Shown: one piece after another, positions 25,666 through 33,630 of the stretch
How positions within the stretch are numbered: the first letter of the stretch is position 1
Layout of the letters: each line of letters starts with the position of its first letter
Assembly: GCF_049896245.1 (NCBI RefSeq)
Contig: NZ_JAFCTX010000020.1
Coordinates: 19,105 to 83,104 of the forward strand
Direction: 5' to 3'
From: Cypionkella sp049896245
GTDB lineage: Bacteria > Pseudomonadota > Alphaproteobacteria > Rhodobacterales > Rhodobacteraceae
DNA: 64,000 bases
Translations under genes and position numbers: made by a program
The notes under the pieces: generated by a model
Seen by the model: the letters and a program-made list of their open reading frames with translations, nothing else
Databases searched by the model: none
What the model was told of the DNA's origin: nothing

Positions 25666-25740
25666 GGGAACCCGTGCATTGGAACGTCTGCATGGGGGTT
25701 GGCGCCATGTGGGGATGAAACGGTGCCTTCTTCGTCCGGA

Positions 25741-26322
25741 TCAGTAAAACCTCACCTCGCGGACATCGATCCGGGCATCGTGGTCGCGGCCATAGGCCAC
25801 AATGGCGACAGATGCTAGATTGCCGGGCCGGGGCACGCTGCGCAACAACGCGCCAGAAGCGCCGAAGGATTCCAATGGCAGGCGCACTTCGGCCCACCTT
25901 TCGGTCACGTCGAACCCGGCCTGATAGTATTGCCACGGCAACAGCGTCCCACCAGTACGCAGGTGCACGAAATAGCGCTGGTCGTTGCCGCGCACCATCA
26001 GCCGCACCCCGGTTGTCCCTTCGGGCGGCGGGTTGGCAAGGTCCAGCCGCATCTGGATGAACCCACCCCTGTTGGCCGTGCTGACGCGACCCGTCATCCG
26101 CGCAAAGGCGTGGCCGTCCTCTTTGGCAAAGTCGACGCCTCCGGTAGACACGCCCCCCATCACCTGATCGGTGAAGAACCGCCAGCGGGTTTCAGGCTGC
26201 ATCTTGAAATCCTCGATCATCTCGCTTTGCGCGGGCGGCGTTTGGGCCATAACGGGCGGCAGGGCCGCACATATCAAGGCTGCCGCCATCAAGAGTGGGA
26301 TCAAACCGCGTGATGACATCAT
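25741..26322 (-). CDS. CIA30 family protein with signal peptide
   Basis: 193 residues with a cleavable signal peptide (MMSSRGLIPLLMAAALICAALPPVMA) followed by a CIA30 jelly-roll domain: RWRFFTDQVMGGVSTGGVDF, then GFIQMRLDLANP, GVRLMVRGNDQRYFVHLRT, WQYYQAGFDV, and SVAIVAYGRDHDARIDVREVRFY. In mitochondria CIA30 aids complex I assembly; bacterial relatives are secreted or periplasmic and uncharacterised. It may bind a carbohydrate or cofactor-like ligand. It follows the DUF427 gene on the same strand after 30 bases and may be the last gene of that cluster. Confidence 0.8.
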   Translation of the reverse strand: MMSSRGLIPLLMAAALICAALPPVMAQTPPAQSEMIEDFKMQPETRWRFFTDQVMGGVSTGGVDFAKEDGHAFARMTGRVSTANRGGFIQMRLDLANPPPEGTTGVRLMVRGNDQRYFVHLRTGGTLLPWQYYQAGFDVTERWAEVRLPLESFGASGALLRSVPRPGNLASVAIVAYGRDHDARIDVREVRFY

Positions 26323-26352
26323 GGCCTCCAGGCCGATCTTTCACTGCGCATG

Positions 26353-26826
26353 TTACCAGTGCTGCGTTCCGGGCGCACCCTTGATCTGCCCGTCCAGATT
26401 TGGCGTGACCCAGCCACCATAAAAGTTGCCCGGTTGCGGGATAACGCGCAGATCACCCACCCAAACTTCATCCATCAGGGCTGCATAAAAAGCGATATAG
26501 CCAGCGATGGCTGCGAAACTGGCGGTGGGTTGGTCATAGGCCCAGGCGGCGCGCGGCGCTGTTTGCGACCCCGCTACCACGTCGAAATACCGGGCAACCC
26601 CCTTCCATTCGCAAAAGCTGCTGCCCTGCACCGGGCGCAGGGTGGCGTGGATATCCGGCAGGGGCAGGTAATAGGTTGGCGCGTGGTGCGTCTCCAGCAC
26701 CCGCAGGGCGCGCGTGGTGTCCGCGACAAGCGCGCCGCCAAGCCGAAGGATGATGCGCTGCTGCACCGGTTCCAGCGCCGGGGGGCGCGGGTAGGACTGG
26801 ACGTTTTCGCGGAGCAGGTCGGTCAT
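26353..26826 (-). CDS. DUF427 domain protein
   Basis: 157 residues containing a DUF427 beta-rich core: YPRPPALEPVQQRIILRLGGALVADTTRALRVLETHHAPTYYLP is the domain start, followed by GSSFCEWKGVARYFDV and a C terminus PNFYGGWVTPNLDG. In other organisms related proteins have been linked to small nitrogenous ligands; no reaction is assured here. The ATG at 26826 overlaps the stop of the UbiG-like gene (26823) as ATGA, so it belongs to the reverse-strand cluster starting at 31420. Confidence 0.8.
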   Translation of the reverse strand: MTDLLRENVQSYPRPPALEPVQQRIILRLGGALVADTTRALRVLETHHAPTYYLPLPDIHATLRPVQGSSFCEWKGVARYFDVVAGSQTAPRAAWAYDQPTASFAAIAGYIAFYAALMDEVWVGDLRVIPQPGNFYGGWVTPNLDGQIKGAPGTQHW

Positions 26827-27539
26827 TTGGCGGCTCCAGTGTCAAGGGGTTTTCGCGCAATGCCCATGTAAAGGATGGCGGTCAGGGGCAGTGGGCCAAA
26901 GGTCAGATCAAACCGGCGATTGATGCCACGCGGGCCAAGGCCGGTAATAGGGCCCGGCAGCAGCCCCGCACCCTGCATCGCTGCGCGAAGTTCGGCGGGC
27001 TTGATGAACATCGCCGGGTCATGCGTGCCGCGCGGCAGCAGGCGCAACACATCCTCGGCTACGGTAATGGTGGCCAGCCGGGCAAGCGGGTTGCGGTTGA
27101 TGGTGTCGAACAGGAACAACCCGCCGGGACGCAGGATGCGTGCGACCTCGGCCAGCACCTTGTTCAGATCGGCCACATGCTCCAGCACATCGACGCACAC
27201 TACAGCGTCAAAGCATGCGCCGTCGTAGGGCAGAGCTTCACCCACACCCACATCATACCCGATGCGCAGGCCACCTTGGCGGGCATGGGCGCGGGCGGCG
27301 TCGATCGCTTCGGCGGCGGGGTCGATGCCGGTGACGTCAGCGCCCCGTAGCGCAAGGGCCTCGGCCATGAAGCCCCCGGCGCAGCCAAGGTCTAGAACGG
27401 TTTTGCCGGCCCAGTCGATCTGGCGGTTGAACCAGGCCAGCCGCCCCGGCACCAGGTTCTTCAACGTGCGAACCCAGCGAATGTCGTCCGACCACCAGCG
27501 GTCGGCGACACGGTCGTAGATCGTCAGGTCATTGCGCAT
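26823..27539 (-). CDS. UbiG-like SAM-dependent methyltransferase
   Basis: 238 residues from ATG 27539 (MRNDLTIYDRVADRWWSDD). Motif I is VLDLGCAGGFMAEAL near residue 49; ADVTGIDPAAEAI, FDAVVCVDVLEHVADL and a DTINRNPLA segment follow, the last being characteristic of UbiG/COQ3 O-methyltransferases. The C terminus (ITGLGPRGINRRFDL) also fits. The natural substrate could be a quinone precursor, consistent with the ABC1/COQ8-like kinase in the same cluster, but it may be a specialised paralogue. It overlaps the membrane-protein gene upstream by 11 bases and the DUF427 gene downstream by 4. Confidence 0.8.
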   Translation of the reverse strand: MRNDLTIYDRVADRWWSDDIRWVRTLKNLVPGRLAWFNRQIDWAGKTVLDLGCAGGFMAEALALRGADVTGIDPAAEAIDAARAHARQGGLRIGYDVGVGEALPYDGACFDAVVCVDVLEHVADLNKVLAEVARILRPGGLFLFDTINRNPLARLATITVAEDVLRLLPRGTHDPAMFIKPAELRAAMQGAGLLPGPITGLGPRGINRRFDLTFGPLPLTAILYMGIARKPLDTGAAK

Positions 27540-28362
27540 CGGGGCGGTCCTTCGGCAAGCGGGGCAGGGCATAAGGCACGTCAGCGCGATACCGCGCGAA
27601 GCGGTCACCGTAGCGCTGGGCAAAGCGGCGTTCCTTCAGGCGCGGTGCAAGCAGGCAATAGGCGGTGAAGCTGACGGCCAGAACCAACTGATCCGGGGTC
27701 CAGACCGGTACTGTCCAAAGCGTCAGGGCGAAGGCTACATAGATCGGCTGGCGGATCACGCGGAACAGCCCTTGGGTCGGCATATCGGGAAACACAGGCC
27801 GGATGCGCCCCATAAGCGACATCCAGCCAAGCGCACCGGACTGAACCTCGGCTCCAGCGTCAAAGCTGGCTTTCAACAGGATCAGCCAGCTTGCGCCGTA
27901 GGCAGCGGTGATTGCCCAGAACACCGCCCCCTCGGCGCGCCACCAGACGATGCCCGACGGCGTCCATAGTGCGAACAGCGCCAGAAGCTGGGCCGAAGCG
28001 ATGATGGCATAGGTGGTTGTGGCGAGCGTCTGGCCATGCAGTCCGGGGATCAGCCGGGCCAGCAAGCGCCCGCCGGGGCCGGTCAAAAGCAGCGAATGGG
28101 CCAGCGGAAACTGCACGATCAGGGCGGCATTGGCCAGCGCCGCCCATGGCCATGGCACGGCGCCCAGACTTTCGCTCAGGCCAAAGAACATCGCCACGAT
28201 CATTGCCAGCACACCCGCTGCAAACAGCGTATGGCACAGCACCCCAAGGCCAAGCGCGAGAGCGATCCGACCGGCACCGGCAGGAGGGCGCAGGGCGGCG
28301 CGGATCAGGGTAATCAGCCGGGCAATGCGGGGGTCGGCCAAGATAATGCGGGGCAGGGTCAT
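27529..28362 (-). CDS. MddA/NnrU-like integral membrane methyltransferase family protein
   Basis: 277 residues from ATG 28362. At least five hydrophobic helices are visible (LALGLGVLCHTLFAAGVLAMIVAMFFGL; AALANAALIVQFPLAHSLLL; TTTYAIIASAQLLALFALW; VFWAITAAYGASWLILL; LVLAVSFTAYCLL). The C-terminal stretch RQPIYVAFALTLW and KERRFAQRYGDRFARY resembles the SAM-binding end of isoprenylcysteine methyltransferase-like proteins such as MddA and NnrU. The substrate is unknown; thiols and isoprenoids are candidates by family. It overlaps both neighbours, so it is tightly embedded in the photolyase-UbiG cluster. Confidence 0.7.
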   Translation of the reverse strand: MTLPRIILADPRIARLITLIRAALRPPAGAGRIALALGLGVLCHTLFAAGVLAMIVAMFFGLSESLGAVPWPWAALANAALIVQFPLAHSLLLTGPGGRLLARLIPGLHGQTLATTTYAIIASAQLLALFALWTPSGIVWWRAEGAVFWAITAAYGASWLILLKASFDAGAEVQSGALGWMSLMGRIRPVFPDMPTQGLFRVIRQPIYVAFALTLWTVPVWTPDQLVLAVSFTAYCLLAPRLKERRFAQRYGDRFARYRADVPYALPRLPKDRPDAQ

Positions 28363-29621
28363 GCGGACAATGCTTTTTCGAGAATGTGGGGGATATTCTG
28401 CCTGACCTTGAAGAACCCGGCGGTGGCGTGGGGCCAGATCGCCGTGTCCCAATCACGCCGCCATTCGCACAGGGTGATACCCGCCTTGGCCAAGGTCGGG
28501 GCTGCCTCACCCAGCCAGTCGCGCAACGGGCCGCGCGTGATGTAGGGCGTGGCAATTTGCGTGGCCCCCGCGCTCGTGGCCCATTTGGCCAGACTTGCCG
28601 GATCGTCTGCACGCATTGCAGTCGTGGCAAAGCCGGACCGATTGGCGGCATCGGCCAACGCGCCTGCCTCAAACTGCCGGACCCGATTGGACACCGGCAA
28701 GGGGGAGCGCAGGTGGCTTGCTGACAGCGTGCCCGCCGTGCGGATGTCGTAAGCAGCCAGATTGAAATCTTCGACCCGGCAATCTTCATCGGTGATCAGC
28801 AGGGCGGTCGGGCGACCGGGTTGCGGCATGGTGATCGCGCGCAGCGGCATCACGGTCGGCAGGCCATCAGGCTCTGATGCCTCAAGCCCTTGTGTCACCT
28901 CGGCCAGATCGCTTTGGCGCGGGGTGAAACGCCCTGCGGTGAAGGTGGCGATGTTTTGCGCGTCGGCCGGATAGGGTTTGCCCCGCGTGTGCAGCCCCGC
29001 CACCCAGCGCCAACCCAGCGTGTTCGACGCGGCATCGCCATCAAGCAGGTGGCGGAAAAAGAAATCCGCGCCCAGCCGCCAGGGCAGCCCCAGCGTAAAG
29101 ATCCAGATCGAGGCGAACCACATTCGCGCGTGGTTGTGCAGATAGCCGGTTTCGACCAGTTCGGTCGCCCATGCATCGAAACAGGCCAGTCCCGTTTGCC
29201 CATTCATGGCGCGATCCACGTCGCGGCGCAGACGGCGGTCACGGTCAAGACCTGCGAGGTCTGCGTTCAGCCCGGTACGGTAACTGTCCCAGACCTGCGG
29301 GCGGCGCTCGAGCCAGCCTTTGAAGTAGCCGCGCCAGATCACCTCTTGCACGAATTTCTCGGCATCTTTCAGACCATGGGCGGCGATGGCCGCCGCCACG
29401 GCATCGGATTCCAGCACCAGCCTGCGCCGGATATAGGGTGACAGCACCGACACTGCTTTGTGCGTCCCAGACCCATGATCGGTATTGCGGCCATTGGCAT
29501 AGCGCCGCCCCATCCGGGGGGTAAAGGCTACGAGGATCTTGTCACCCTCGGCGCGGGTCGCGGTCCAGTCTGTCATTGGGCTCATCTTGTTTTGCGAAAG
29601 AAAAAAGCTGATGTCTGCCAT
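28359..29621 (-). CDS. Photolyase/cryptochrome-like protein starting with the FAD domain
   Basis: 420 residues. The first ~230 are an FAD-binding photolyase core: FVQEVIWRGYFKGW, then HNHARMWFASIWIFTLGLPWRLGADFFFRHLLDGDAASNTLGWRWVAGLHTRGK. This is unmistakable. The usual N-terminal Rossmann antenna domain is missing; instead a Rossmann-like segment (TALLITDEDCRVEDF through GATQIATPYITRGPLRDWLGE) follows the FAD domain. The order is therefore swapped compared with standard photolyases. DNA repair or light signalling are both possible. The ATG at 29621 is used; a later ATG near 29585 would still keep the core. Its stop overlaps the next gene by four bases. Confidence 0.8.
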   Translation of the reverse strand: MADISFFLSQNKMSPMTDWTATRAEGDKILVAFTPRMGRRYANGRNTDHGSGTHKAVSVLSPYIRRRLVLESDAVAAAIAAHGLKDAEKFVQEVIWRGYFKGWLERRPQVWDSYRTGLNADLAGLDRDRRLRRDVDRAMNGQTGLACFDAWATELVETGYLHNHARMWFASIWIFTLGLPWRLGADFFFRHLLDGDAASNTLGWRWVAGLHTRGKPYPADAQNIATFTAGRFTPRQSDLAEVTQGLEASEPDGLPTVMPLRAITMPQPGRPTALLITDEDCRVEDFNLAAYDIRTAGTLSASHLRSPLPVSNRVRQFEAGALADAANRSGFATTAMRADDPASLAKWATSAGATQIATPYITRGPLRDWLGEAAPTLAKAGITLCEWRRDWDTAIWPHATAGFFKVRQNIPHILEKALSA

Positions 29622-29628
29622 TGGCGTT

Positions 29629-30963
29629 TCAAGAGTGCGTTGCGGTATTGCCGCAATAAGCCTCAACCATCGGGCGCAAGGCGATGCGCGCCCGCAGCTT
29701 TGCGGCCATCAGATACATGCCGCCGATCTTGCGGTGCAAGAACAGCGTGGCGGCGGGGGGGACATGTGCAAGCTCGCGGTCGTTGCCGATGGCAAGGCCC
29801 ATGTCGCGGAGGCGTTCCAACAGATCACTGCTGCCAAAGTCAAACGGGCCGTCTTGCCGCAGCGGCGCCATCGCGGTGGTGAACATTGCCTGGATCAGGT
29901 CTTGATGGTGCGGCGCAGTAGATGGGCCGAAATAGCCGGTGCGCAGCATGGCCTCGCGCGTCTGGACATCTCCACCGTCCAGCGCCACCCGTGCCAGCGC
30001 GCGGAAATCGTCGGCAAGGTCCGGGGCGATGGGTTGCACGGCACCGAAATCCAACAGCACGATACGCCCAGTCGCAGGCTCATAGCGGTAGTTGGCAAGG
30101 TTGGGGTCGGTCTGCATGGCGCCGAACTGGAACAGCTCCCGCAAGACAAGGCCGATCAGGGCTGTGGCAACCCGGTCGCGCAGGCCCTGCGGTGCATCGA
30201 CCAAAGTGTCCAGCGGGGTGCTGTCCATGAAGCCCATCGCAATTACCTGCAGCGTGCAAAGTTCCGGATGCAGCGCGGGCAGGGCAAAGATGTCAGACCC
30301 GTTTAGCAAGGATGCGAACCGCGCCAGGTGTTGTGCCTCGGCCATATAATCGGCCTCGGCGTGCAACTGGCGCTTCGCCTCGGCCAAAAGGGGGCTGATA
30401 TCCATGCCGCGCGGCAACAGGCCGGGCAGACGCATCAGCGTGGCCACGTTGTCGACATCGCTGTCGATGCTGGCCCGCACGCCGGGATACTGCACCTTGA
30501 TCGCAAGGTCCTGACCGTCGCGCGTCACCGCCCGGTGCACCTGCCCGATCGATGCGGCGGCAAAGGGGCGCACGTCGAACCGCGAAAAGCGGCCATACCA
30601 GCCGGTGCCCCATTCCCCGTTCAGCACGGTCTGCAGCTGTTTCGGCGGCATGTGGCGGGCGTCATCGCGCATTCGGCCCAGAATTGCCGTCAACTCGCCC
30701 GGCAGCACCAGCCCGGTATCCATCGACAGCATCTGCCCCAGCTTCAGCGCCGCTCCCCGCAGGTGCGACAGCCCGTCGGTGAGGCGCAAGGTATTGGCCG
30801 GTGTCAGCAGCAGTTGTGCCATATCGGGCCGTTTGCCGCTGGCCAGCGCGCGCAGACCTCCTGCCGCAACACTGCCTGCAATGCCTGTAGCCATGCCCCC
30901 GAACCGCAAAAACCGCGCCGCGCGCCCTGTGGGCACCGCAGCGCCATCATCATCCTGGGGCAA
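29629..30963 (-). CDS. ABC1/COQ8 (UbiB) family atypical kinase
   Basis: 444 residues. Family hallmarks run in order: LRGAALKLGQMLSMD (KxGQ motif), AAASIGQVHRA (Ala-rich loop), LAIKVQYPGV with the ATP lysine, QLHAEADYMAEA, QFGAMQTDPNLANY and VLLDFGAV. The QTDPN form is closest to COQ8/ADCK3 rather than the HADPHPGN form of UbiB. These proteins support ubiquinone biosynthesis, probably as membrane-associated ATPases. It lies between the DUF393 gene and the photolyase-like gene on one strand, with gaps of 13 and 7 bases, so cotranscription is likely. Confidence 0.85.
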   Translation of the reverse strand: MPQDDDGAAVPTGRAARFLRFGGMATGIAGSVAAGGLRALASGKRPDMAQLLLTPANTLRLTDGLSHLRGAALKLGQMLSMDTGLVLPGELTAILGRMRDDARHMPPKQLQTVLNGEWGTGWYGRFSRFDVRPFAAASIGQVHRAVTRDGQDLAIKVQYPGVRASIDSDVDNVATLMRLPGLLPRGMDISPLLAEAKRQLHAEADYMAEAQHLARFASLLNGSDIFALPALHPELCTLQVIAMGFMDSTPLDTLVDAPQGLRDRVATALIGLVLRELFQFGAMQTDPNLANYRYEPATGRIVLLDFGAVQPIAPDLADDFRALARVALDGGDVQTREAMLRTGYFGPSTAPHHQDLIQAMFTTAMAPLRQDGPFDFGSSDLLERLRDMGLAIGNDRELAHVPPAATLFLHRKIGGMYLMAAKLRARIALRPMVEAYCGNTATHS

Positions 30964-30976
30964 GGTGCCTCTCCTG

Positions 30977-31420
30977 TCAGTGCGGAACCCGGGCGGTTTG
31001 CTGACGCAGCCGACGCAGGTGCCACCGATAAATCACCGGGGCAAGGACATAGTCATAGGCGGCCGATGCGACCTGCCGGATACCCGGCAACCCTACGACC
31101 CGTGCCAACAAGCGATACCTCGGCATTTGTGCCCATAGCACCAGAAACGCCGGAATCCCTGATGTCAGCCTGCCCTCATGCAGCACATAAAGGCGCCGAG
31201 CGGCGGTATCGGCATCCAGGCCCCATTGGTCCCGCGCGCCCGAGTTCAGATCGTCGAACCGGATCGGCAAGTCATTGGCAACTGCGTATTGCGCGTAGTG
31301 CTGTATCTCGAAGTTACAGACCGGGCAGTTTGCGTTGAAGAGGACCGAGGTTTTGGGGCTGTTTTCCATATCCCCCAGATAGAGCAGCGGAGCGTGAAAG
31401 CCATCCGTCACCGTTGTCAT
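30977..31420 (-). CDS. DUF393 (DCC family) thiol-disulfide-like protein
   Basis: 147 residues. SVLFNANCPVCNFEIQHYAQYA is the DUF393 start with its CPVC pair, followed by LPIRFDDLNS, RRLYVLHEGRLTSGIPAFLVLW and a C-terminal RVVGLPGIRQVASAAYDYVLAPVIYRWH amphipathic region, all typical of the thioredoxin-like DCC family. Function is unproven. It is the first gene of the reverse-strand cluster ending near 25741. The ATG at 31420 or a later one at MENSPKTS may be used; the conserved domain begins just after the second. Confidence 0.75.
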   Translation of the reverse strand: MTTVTDGFHAPLLYLGDMENSPKTSVLFNANCPVCNFEIQHYAQYAVANDLPIRFDDLNSGARDQWGLDADTAARRLYVLHEGRLTSGIPAFLVLWAQMPRYRLLARVVGLPGIRQVASAAYDYVLAPVIYRWHLRRLRQQTARVPH

Positions 31421-31753
31421 CTTTCAACGCTGGAGAAGGAGTGGTTTGGCGTTCTCTGGGCGATCTGATTTCTGTTTGATCATGCGAAGCGGCTCGTGGA
31501 CGGAACTATCGGTGGTTGTGATGTGCTGATCTTCAGCCAGTTTTCCGATCCAAGGCGCGCATGTCCCTCGCCGTGTTGTCGATTGACAACCCTGCCCCTC
31601 TTGACGCATGGTCAAATCATCGCAGAGTTGCGCCCGGAGAGAAATCTCGCGGGCGTTTTTTCATTTCCGCGGTTGGATCGGAGCGTAGGAAGCCAGGCAG
31701 GAAGGGCTGCTGTCCTTCGGTCGAAGCGGCGCCGATCCTGACAACGCCCATCG
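31421..31753. other. Spacer at the prophage left edge
   Basis: These 333 bases separate the chromosomal cluster from the repressor gene and must contain or adjoin the left prophage boundary. They hold a palindrome TTGTCGATTGACAA near 31578-31591, a TTGACA box inside it, and a strong forward terminator at 31631-31661, together suggesting a short transcript of about 50-70 bases. No integrase, tRNA or repeat that would define the attachment site is visible. Confidence 0.5.
31631..31661 (+). terminator. Strong rho-independent terminator
   Basis: CGCCCGGAGA and TCTCGCGGGCG form a stem capped by GAAA with one bulged base, followed by six T residues. Its owner is not an annotated protein gene, so it may end a small RNA or an incoming transcript. 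Confidence 0.75.
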
Positions 31754-32431
31754 TCAGATCTCTCTGGCGAACCAGCGGATGCGGCCAATGATGCGGATCT
31801 CTTCAGCGGTGCGTTCATACTCGGGATAGAGCTTGTTGTCCGAGATCACCCGGACGGCGGGCGGGTCGCTGTTTGGGATATGCTCGAGCCGCTTGGCCAC
31901 GAGGCCCATGCCGTCGTCCAGCACGAAGATGCCGGGCGGGTTGGGCAGTTGGCGCGTCATGTCGACCAGCACCGCGTCGCCGCCGAGCAGGGTCGGGGCC
32001 ATACTATCGCCTTCCACATGCATGATCCTGAGCTGCGCGGGGCTGGCCTTCAGCTTGTGGCGGATCCACGACTGGCGGAAGTGGTAGGCGCGGCCGGGCG
32101 TGTCGCCATCTTCGGTCACCACCGCGCCGCCGCCCATCGAGGGGCGAGGCGTGGCATGGGCAATCGCCACGAAGGCATCGTCGGGGTTCTCGTGGAAGGG
32201 GGAGGGGCCCTCGACCTCGCCGATGCCGTGGATCAGCCAGTCGCGGTCGACCTTCAGCACCCGGGCGATATCAGCAAGCCGGTCGATACCGGGGCGCGAA
32301 GATCGCCCGCGCAGGATGTCATAGACGAAGGAGCGGTTGACCCCCGCCATTTCTGCGACATGGGCCGGTGCCAGGCCAAGCTGATCGGAGCGGGCCCGCA
32401 GACGGTCGGCCAAGGTGTGGTTCTCTCTCAT
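31754..32431 (-). CDS. CI-like phage repressor (HTH plus S24 peptidase)
   Basis: 225 residues from ATG 32431. The N-terminal HTH reads LADRLRARSDQLGLAPAHVAEMAGVNRSFVYDILRG. The C-terminal S24/LexA-type domain has the nucleophile serine in EGDSMAPTLLGGDAVLVD and the lysine in GLVAKRLEHI, so RecA-stimulated self-cleavage is expected. An Ala-Gly or similar cleavage site lies in the linker around GGGAVV. The gene diverges from the early operon, and tandem GGATAAGA-type repeats lie 20-50 bases upstream of its start. It probably maintains lysogeny and responds to DNA damage. Confidence 0.88.
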   Translation of the reverse strand: MRENHTLADRLRARSDQLGLAPAHVAEMAGVNRSFVYDILRGRSSRPGIDRLADIARVLKVDRDWLIHGIGEVEGPSPFHENPDDAFVAIAHATPRPSMGGGAVVTEDGDTPGRAYHFRQSWIRHKLKASPAQLRIMHVEGDSMAPTLLGGDAVLVDMTRQLPNPPGIFVLDDGMGLVAKRLEHIPNSDPPAVRVISDNKLYPEYERTAEEIRIIGRIRWFAREI

Positions 32432-32450
32432 GTTGTCCCCAGCGCCATGT

Positions 32451-32480
32451 GGATAAGATAGGATAAGACAGGATTGAATT
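32451..32480. promoter_or_regulatory. Tandem 10-bp repeats, candidate repressor operators
   Basis: GGATAAGATA, GGATAAGACA and GGATTGAATT follow one another without gaps, with GGGATCG next. They sit between the divergent repressor gene (start 32431) and the first early gene (32540), where CI/Cro operators are expected. The 10-base period places all units on one face of the helix. Confidence 0.6.
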
Positions 32481-32539
32481 GGGATCGTCAAGCGGCTAGA
32501 ACAAAAGCCAAACACTTTGCATCGGAATCGGGGGCCAGG

Positions 32540-33223
32540 ATGGAGATCGAAAAGGCATATTTTACCCTGGCGGAGGTGCTTGGCCGGTGGTCACTGCCAG
32601 AGGCCGACGTCGCCTATCTGGCCGAGAATGACCAGTTGCGACTGTCGATCCGGATCCTCAACCTGCCGATCGAGTTCGGTGACTTTGAAGAAACTGACGA
32701 CGGTCGATGCTACTCGATCCCCTCTGAGCGCTCCTCGTTCAATGGGCTCCTCGATCTGCATGTCCAGGATGTTTTCCAGCTTTTCCGTATCGGCGAGGCC
32801 AGCGTCACCCGGTTCCGTACCACGAAGGCGGACTATGCCTGCTTCTTTGGATCGCGCGAGACCCTCACGATCCGCAAGCCTGATCTCGTGCTAAGCCGCG
32901 AGGAACGCGACCGTTTCGAAGCGAAATCCGGATTCCGTGGTGCGGCTGGCGTGAAGCAGGCCAACGCTTTTCACGCCTCCGCCGATTACCATCACGTCCG
33001 CTGTAACGGCCATGAGTTCCAGCTTGGGCCGATCCAGGCGCAGGTGGTGCGCATCCTGCACGCGGCAGCACGGCGGGGTGAGCCGTGGCAGAGCGGCAAG
33101 GCTGTGTTGGGGGAGGCGGGGTCGCGCAGCCTCAAGATGTCCGACATCTTCAAGTCGAAGAAGGACTGGCCACTGCTGATCGAGTCGAACGGTCGCGGGG
33201 CCTATCGACTCGCCGGACTCTGA
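32540..33223 (+). CDS. Phage early hypothetical protein (227 aa)
   Basis: From ATG 32540 the protein reads MEIEKAYFTLAEVLGRWSLP and looks well formed, with an HTH-like start (FTLAEVLGRWSLPEADVAYLAENDQL) and a C-terminal part HEFQLGPIQAQVVRILHAAARRGEPWQSGKAVLGEAG that resembles a second winged helix. I do not know the family. It is the first gene to the right of the repressor, so a regulator such as a Cro or antirepressor analogue is possible. A longer frame from 32474 would run through the operator repeats and is unlikely. Confidence 0.6.
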   Translation: MEIEKAYFTLAEVLGRWSLPEADVAYLAENDQLRLSIRILNLPIEFGDFEETDDGRCYSIPSERSSFNGLLDLHVQDVFQLFRIGEASVTRFRTTKADYACFFGSRETLTIRKPDLVLSREERDRFEAKSGFRGAAGVKQANAFHASADYHHVRCNGHEFQLGPIQAQVVRILHAAARRGEPWQSGKAVLGEAGSRSLKMSDIFKSKKDWPLLIESNGRGAYRLAGL

Positions 33224-33258
33224 GTCCAGACTTCCCAGGCGGCCCCGTAAGATCCTCG

Positions 33259-33393
33259 CCGTGGGATGCGCAGGGGGATGGGGGAGGATGGCGATCCCCC
33301 GCCGCGTGATTCACCCCATGATTGCAATCCCTCGGTCAATCCCCCGCCGTATCCCACTCTGATCCCGACGACATCCCCGCATGGGACCGTGCA
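33259..33393. repeat. GGGAT/ATCCC motif cluster
   Basis: The 203-base spacer before the HTH gene has at least eight GGGAT or ATCCC motifs in both orientations (GTGGGATGCG, GGGGGATGGG, GATCCCCCG, AATCCCTCG, AATCCCCCG, TATCCCAC, GATCCCGA, ATCCCCGC). The same core appears in the operator region (GGGATCG). It may bind the repressor or another phage regulator. Confidence 0.45.
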
Positions 33394-33426
33394 TCTTCCT
33401 CCCAACAGAACACCGGGAGAGGAACG

Positions 33427-33630
33427 ATGCAGACGAGAACCTGCCTGAACCAGACTGAACTTGCCGCGCGCTGGACGATTTCGGCGCGCACCCTTGAACG
33501 CTGGCGCTGGACCGGCGATGGCCCGGCCTTTCTGAAAATCGGCGGTCGCGTGGTCTACCGCCTCGAGGATGTGCTGGCCTATGAGCAGGCCCGCCAGCGC
33601 CGCAGCACCGCCGAGCGGGGCGCCGCATGA
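33427..33630 (+). CDS. AlpA-like helix-turn-helix protein
   Basis: 67 residues from ATG 33427, preceded by GGGAGAGGAACG as ribosome binding site. LNQTELAARWTISARTLERWRWTGDGPAFLKIGGRVVYRLEDVLAYEQA is a MerR/AlpA-type winged helix-turn-helix of excisionase/regulator type, with the same plan as the reverse-strand gene at 4133. It opens a long run of overlapping forward genes. Its stop overlaps the next ATG (33627). Excision or early gene control are plausible. Confidence 0.8.
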   Translation: MQTRTCLNQTELAARWTISARTLERWRWTGDGPAFLKIGGRVVYRLEDVLAYEQARQRRSTAERGAA

